64,000 bases of DNA from AC-32 sp963754265 (GTDB taxonomy: Bacteria > Actinomycetota > Thermoleophilia > Gaiellales > Gaiellaceae), in the NCBI GenBank assembly GCA_963754265.1, contig CAVWFB010000003.1, forward strand, positions 260,181-324,180. Direction: 5' to 3'. The notes below the pieces were generated by a model. It ran no database searches. It saw only the letters and a program-made list of their open reading frames with translations, and was not told the origin of the DNA. Both the position numbers and the translations under genes were made by a program. Numbering within the stretch: position 1 is the stretch's first letter; the number at the start of each line of letters is the position of its first letter. This document shows, piece after piece, positions 60,479 through 64,000 of this stretch.

Positions 60479-62158
60479 CTAGCGGACCGCGAATGCGCTC
60501 TGACCTAGCAGCTGCCCGTATCGGCTCTTCGACCGCGCCCCGAAGCCAGGCCACACGTACCAGACGTACGTCCCTGTCTTCAGCTTGAAGCGCCGATTTG
60601 CATATGACCAGCTCCGCTTCAAACCGAGCCTGGTGGCATTCGGCCACGCGCTCAGGATCTTTCTGCCCCTGGAAAACAGCTGCACGTTGTAGAACGTCGC
60701 CTTCGGGACCTTTGCCCAGACAAGACGCGGCGGCGCGTGAACGGCGGCGCCGTTCCTGGGCGAGCGGAGAAGGACGCTGGGCTGCACGACCACGGGGACG
60801 CCACGAGAGGCGTTGCCGGCCTTGTCGTAGCTGATGATCGCGTATCGATAGTACGTTCCGTTCTTAAATCCTTTGTTTGTGTAGTGCGTCCCGGTGCCCT
60901 TGTAGACCGACGTTCGCAGCGGTCCTCCCTTGGCAGCCTTGGAGCCCTTCGCGACGAGAACCCGCACATAGCCGAAGTCGGCATCCGGTGGACGGCTCCA
61001 CGTCAGCTTCAAAAGCTTGTAGCCAACCGTCCGTTTGAGGCCGCGTACGTCTCCCGGCGCGGTGCCGTCCTTGACCGTCCAGCCATAGGCGGCCGCGGTG
61101 CCGGTATTGCCCGCTGGGTCCGTGGCGCGCACCGCGAACGTGTGGGTGCCGGCGCCGACCCCTGAATACGCCGCCGGACTCGTGCACGCCGCGAAGCTCC
61201 CGCCGTCGAGCTGACAGCCGAAGGCCAGCCCGGCCTCGCTGTCGGAAAAAGCGAAGCTTGCGCTGGATGCGTTCGTCGGGTCGCTCGGGCCGCTGCCGAT
61301 CCGGGGAGCGGGTGGCGGTGTCAGGTCGATCGTCCATGAGAAGGTCGTCGTCGGAGCCGACGAGCTCGCCTTTACGGAGAACGTGTGCGTTCCTTCGCCA
61401 AGCTGACCGTACGTCTTCGGGCTTTTGCAGTCCGAGAAGCCACCGGTATCGAGCTTGCACCGGAAGTCGCTCCCTGCCTTGTTTGACCTAAAGCTGAAGC
61501 TCGCGCTGGTCTGGTCTGTCGGGTTCCGCGGAGAACTTGTGATCGTCACGATCGGCTTCGCCGTGTCGACCAACCATGAATAGGACGTCGTGCTTGATCT
61601 CCCGAAAACATCGGTGCCCTTGAGCGTGAACAGATGGGTGCCGTCCTTGAGATTCGGATAGTCCTTGCCCGGTGGGTTGCACGACTCGGTCAAGCCGGTG
61701 TCGAGCTGGCACTCGTAGGTGACGCTCGTTTGATCAGCAGCGGTGAACTTGAACTGCGCGTCCGGGGAATCGGTTGGGTTCGCGGGTGTCTGACTGATCG
61801 ACAGGGCCGGGGGCTGCGTGTCTATCGTCCACTGGTACGAGGTGAGGCCGCTGTCACCATCCTCGTTGACCGCTTTGACGTTGAACGTGTGTGTTCCCTC
61901 GACAAGCGCGGAGTAAGCGACCGAACCGCTATTAGCGTCGCTGCCACAGTCCGAGAAGTCGCCGCTGTCGAGTTGGCATCGGAATCCCACTTTCTTGTCG
62001 TCGGAGAACGTGAAGCTCGCGCTGCTGCTGTCGCTCGGGTTCGTTGGATGCGAGTCGATCTTTGGGGGGTCCGGCACGGCCGCTGTCGCTCCGGCCGTGA
62101 GCAGAACCCCGACGACGAGTGCCGCAAGCAGGGCGGCGTACGGGCGAACGCGGCTCAT
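60479..62158 (-). CDS. secreted Ig-like/Fn3 repeat protein
   Basis: 559 aa. Signal peptide (YAALLAALVVGVLLTAGATA), then four about 90-residue Ig-like repeats, each with an F.C.LD...C....Y..L..GTHTF.V.A pattern (for example FRCQLDSGDFSDCG and EGTHTFNVKA; FRCKLDTGGFSDCKSPKTYG), then a fibronectin-III-like domain (LKLTWSRPPDADFGYVRVLV) and a C-terminal domain (PRLVWAKVPKATFYNVQLFS). The paired cysteines in each repeat likely form disulfides. Probably a cell-surface or matrix adhesin. Confidence 0.88.
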   Translation of the reverse strand: MSRVRPYAALLAALVVGVLLTAGATAAVPDPPKIDSHPTNPSDSSSASFTFSDDKKVGFRCQLDSGDFSDCGSDANSGSVAYSALVEGTHTFNVKAVNEDGDSGLTSYQWTIDTQPPALSISQTPANPTDSPDAQFKFTAADQTSVTYECQLDTGLTESCNPPGKDYPNLKDGTHLFTLKGTDVFGRSSTTSYSWLVDTAKPIVTITSSPRNPTDQTSASFSFRSNKAGSDFRCKLDTGGFSDCKSPKTYGQLGEGTHTFSVKASSSAPTTTFSWTIDLTPPPAPRIGSGPSDPTNASSASFAFSDSEAGLAFGCQLDGGSFAACTSPAAYSGVGAGTHTFAVRATDPAGNTGTAAAYGWTVKDGTAPGDVRGLKRTVGYKLLKLTWSRPPDADFGYVRVLVAKGSKAAKGGPLRTSVYKGTGTHYTNKGFKNGTYYRYAIISYDKAGNASRGVPVVVQPSVLLRSPRNGAAVHAPPRLVWAKVPKATFYNVQLFSRGRKILSAWPNATRLGLKRSWSYANRRFKLKTGTYVWYVWPGFGARSKSRYGQLLGQSAFAVR

Positions 62159-62253
62159 GACATGAGGAGCGCGATTGCAAGACTCGCGCTAGTAGTGATG
62201 TAGATCACGATGCCGCTGTAGATGAGCGGCTCACGTCGTTCGTAGGCGATCAT
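62155..62253 (-). CDS. candidate small membrane protein coupled to the Ig-repeat gene
   Basis: 32 aa with one hydrophobic helix (IYSGIVIYITTSASLAIALL) after a charged start (MIAYERREPL). Its TGA overlaps the ATG of the Ig-repeat gene (ATGA). The codons look protein-like, but there is no strong Shine-Dalgarno; it may also be the tail of a longer gene disrupted upstream. Confidence 0.4.
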   Translation of the reverse strand: MIAYERREPLIYSGIVIYITTSASLAIALLMS

Positions 62254-62641
62254 TTGGGCAGGCCCCGGTATGCGCCGAGCACCAGCAGAAGCCGCCGATT
62301 TCGTTCTGATACACCACACGCCGGTTGCGGACCGCATATTCGAGTTCTCCCTTGACCCCATCTCTCCGGCGGAGCCCCTCGCGACAGTAGCACCAATTAT
62401 TCCACTTCGACTTCGAAATCCGAGCCGACCGCGCCCACGCCGGATGCTGGCGAGAGCGCCCCAACGCGTAGGGCGAGCAGCGAAGCGGAAATCACCTTCC
62501 CCTCGTAGCACCTGGCTAAGCAGCGGAAATCGCGCATGAGTCCAACCTGGGCGGAACCCACGCTCGTCTAACGAGCGTTTCGTGGCAGCGAGTGGGGCGG
62601 TTGGGCTGGGCTCGAGACTCGAACGAGTAACGCTAAGGTGG

Positions 62642-62750
62642 TACGGTCGAAAGCGGCGTCCGAGGCCAAGGCGGGCGCGCGCAACAAGCAGCAACGCTCT
62701 CGACCTCCATCCCTTCCCAACCCTCAGGAGGTCGCGCCTCGGGCGCTCAC
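62642..62750. repeat. double-stem palindromic repeat, copy 1
   Basis: Begins TACGGTCG. Outer arms GCGTCCGAGGC (62656-62666) and GCCTCGGGCGC (62736-62746), one G-U wobble; inner arms CGACCTCC (62701-62708) and GGAGGTCG (62727-62734), perfect. Ends CTCAC. Confidence 0.65.
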
Positions 62751-63131
62751 TCTTGTGTCGTCGCAGTCGTGGACGTCAGTCGATCAGTCACCGATCCTGC
62801 CCGTCGTTCTCGGCGTTGCGTAGACAAACCGCGAAGCGGTGAATCCCCAGGTCGCTCGCGCCCACCGGTGAGCAGGAGGGGTCTATCGGCATGAAGCGCA
62901 ACCTGGCTGGATCTGCGCTCGCGCGCACCCTTTCCTTTGTTGGGAGTGAGCTCGGAGGTGGTTCGCGCTTGAGGGGGCAGAGCCGCCTCCCCTTGAAAAG
63001 TCGGAAGGGCCGGGCAGGGTGCGCAAGTCTGCGGCCAGTCGAAAAGTTCGACAAGCCCGCCCGGATCGCGGAGCAGTTCGATCCACGTAGCTGACGCGCC
63101 CGAGCTTTAGAACCTCGAAGAGCGGTGATGT

Positions 63132-63237
63132 TACGGTCGGGGAGTAGCGCCCGGGGCGAGGGGGCCGGAGGACGGTAACCCGTCGACCTTCCCGCTACAC
63201 CCCCTCGCGGGAAGGTCGGGGGCCTCGGGCGCTTCAC
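63132..63237. repeat. double-stem palindromic repeat, copy 2
   Basis: Begins TACGGTCG. Outer arms GCGCCCGGGGC (63147-63157) and GCCTCGGGCGC (63222-63232); inner arms CGACCTTCCCGC (63184-63195) and GCGGGAAGGTCG (63207-63218), 12 perfect pairs, with the CTCC/GGAG of copy 1 changed on both sides to CTTCC/GGAAG. Confidence 0.68.
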
Positions 63238-63327
63238 AGTCGTGGCAAGGCTTGTTGCGAGGAAACTCCCGCAAATTGCAACTCCGGAGCCAAGCGGAGT
63301 ACAAGAACAGACCTACCACGGACTCTG

Positions 63328-63426
63328 ATGAGTAAGGCGCCGGGACGGAATGGACTTGACGGTTGGACTGCCGTTCCGGCGCCTTTCTACTGCTCGGAGT
63401 GCGCCGAGCGCGAGTTCGGGGACTAA
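63328..63426 (+). CDS. candidate small CxxC protein
   Basis: 32 aa from ATG 63328, ending PFYCSECAEREFGD. The YCxxCAEREFG ending is of a type seen in small actinobacterial zinc-ribbon-like proteins, which makes it more credible than other small frames here. Weak Shine-Dalgarno. Low certainty. Confidence 0.35.
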   Translation: MSKAPGRNGLDGWTAVPAPFYCSECAEREFGD

Positions 63427-63756
63427 TCCGGCCGGAGCCAGCCGACCCTATGTCGTAAGTGGGGCAACTGCGTCGAATAGCTGTGTAACGACCCCAGCCA
63501 CGCGGATCAGGGCTGCTGAAAAGGACTACGAAGAGTGGAAGTACGAGTGCCATACCGGCACAGCGTGGGTGGACCGCGGGAAGCCAGGCGGCCGGCGCGC
63601 TCTCCATCCACAAACCGCCCGGCTCTCTCTCGTAAAGATCCCGATGCCAGCCAGATCCTGTGATCCACTTCCGGGCTGAGCGAGTGAATCAAACGCAGTT
63701 TGCGACGTTGTTGGAATGAACTTGGACGCGAGTTCGTAGCGGCGGATACGAGGTGT

Positions 63757-63854
63757 TACGTTCGGAGTGGCGTCCGAGGCGCAATGGACGCATGACCCCA
63801 CGGCCGCCGACCTCTCTCTCCCCACAACCTCGGAGGTCCGCCTCGGGCGCTCAC
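63757..63854. repeat. double-stem palindromic repeat, copy 3
   Basis: Begins TACGTTCG. Outer arms GCGTCCGAGGC (63770-63780) and GCCTCGGGCGC (63840-63850); inner arms GACCTC (63809-63814) and GAGGTC (63833-63838). Ends CTCAC. Same orientation as copies 1 and 2. Confidence 0.62.
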
Positions 63855-64000
63855 CTTCGCTCTCTGTGCCGTCAGGCAGCTCAGTAGGGCGCTGCCTGGC
63901 CGGACTCAGGCAGGCGGGCCATAGGCACCGCACGCGCATTCCCGGCGTCTCTGTCACACCTGGCTGGCGCAACCAAGCGGTTTCCGCGCACCCAGGCCGT

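Larger units (their letters stand above)
62254..64000. other. gene-poor window end with structured repeats
   Basis: About 1.75 kb in which long frames exist on both strands but none has a coding-like composition. It holds three copies of a double-stem repeat (62642-62750, 63132-63237, 63757-63854) and one small CxxC ORF (63328-63426). I see no other gene, transposase or RNA gene. Confidence 0.5.

Noticed and set aside
62595..62635. tRNA-like TTCGAGT loop on the minus strand
   Set aside because: No T-stem of five pairs, no acceptor or anticodon arm can be drawn around it.

Overview
The window is high-GC DNA with GTG and TTG starts, many ATGA/GTGA-type stop-start overlaps, and an actinobacterial gene complement: sufC-sufB-sufD, a tatA-tatC pair, an A2-type caa3 oxidase with a cytochrome c fused to subunit II, DUF6458, DivIVA-like proteins and a FemAB-like protein. 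It looks like a chromosomal piece of a deep-branching actinomycete, probably Thermoleophilia (Gaiellales/Solirubrobacterales). That assignment is an inference; no rRNA is present.

Region 1 (1-19.6 kb) is conserved housekeeping. It holds an Fe-S assembly operon (sufC, sufB, two VOC proteins, sufD; minus strand), a plus-strand tatA-tatC-add-TPR-STAS-cytochrome c run, a minus-strand oxidase operon ctaC-ctaD-X-ctaE-Y in which X and Y carry universal-stress-like domains, two sensor histidine kinases, and small membrane and conserved genes.

Region 2 (19.7-46 kb) opens with a frameshifted DUF899 gene and DivIVA-like coiled-coil genes, then becomes an exopolysaccharide (EPS) locus. It contains the priming sugar transferase, nucleotide-sugar genes (oxidoreductase, aminotransferase, acetyltransferase, GDP-mannose 3,5-epimerase-like), a Wzc-like chain-length ATPase, a Wzy-like polymerase, five intact glycosyltransferases, a Wzx flippase, an FkbM methyltransferase, a hexapeptide acyltransferase, a FemAB-like protein and a polysaccharide deacetylase. 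These would build, polymerise, export and decorate a surface polymer.

Region 3 (40.4-57.5 kb, overlapping the end of the EPS locus) is a repeat-rich accessory zone. One polysaccharide-lyase-like module, apparently identical at the DNA level, occurs three times behind three different N-terminal regions. A second lyase gene occurs twice as a 1,062-bp near-identical repeat. Mixed in are a dimethylformamidase-like protein, a PQQ-type sugar dehydrogenase, a GT2, an asparagine-synthase-like protein, a tRNA 3'-half remnant and gene debris.

Region 4 (57.8-64 kb) has an aminotransferase-nucleotidyltransferase-metallohydrolase operon, a secreted Ig-like repeat protein, and a gene-poor end with three copies of a double-stem palindromic element.

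Five otherwise well-conserved genes carry a +1 frameshift, and every one can be explained by loss of one dinucleotide from a GCGC- or TGTG-type tract. Either the assembly has a systematic error or the strain has a slippage habit. I mark these genes as pseudogenes but think many may be intact in the cell. No rRNA, complete tRNA, CRISPR array, transposase or integrase was seen.
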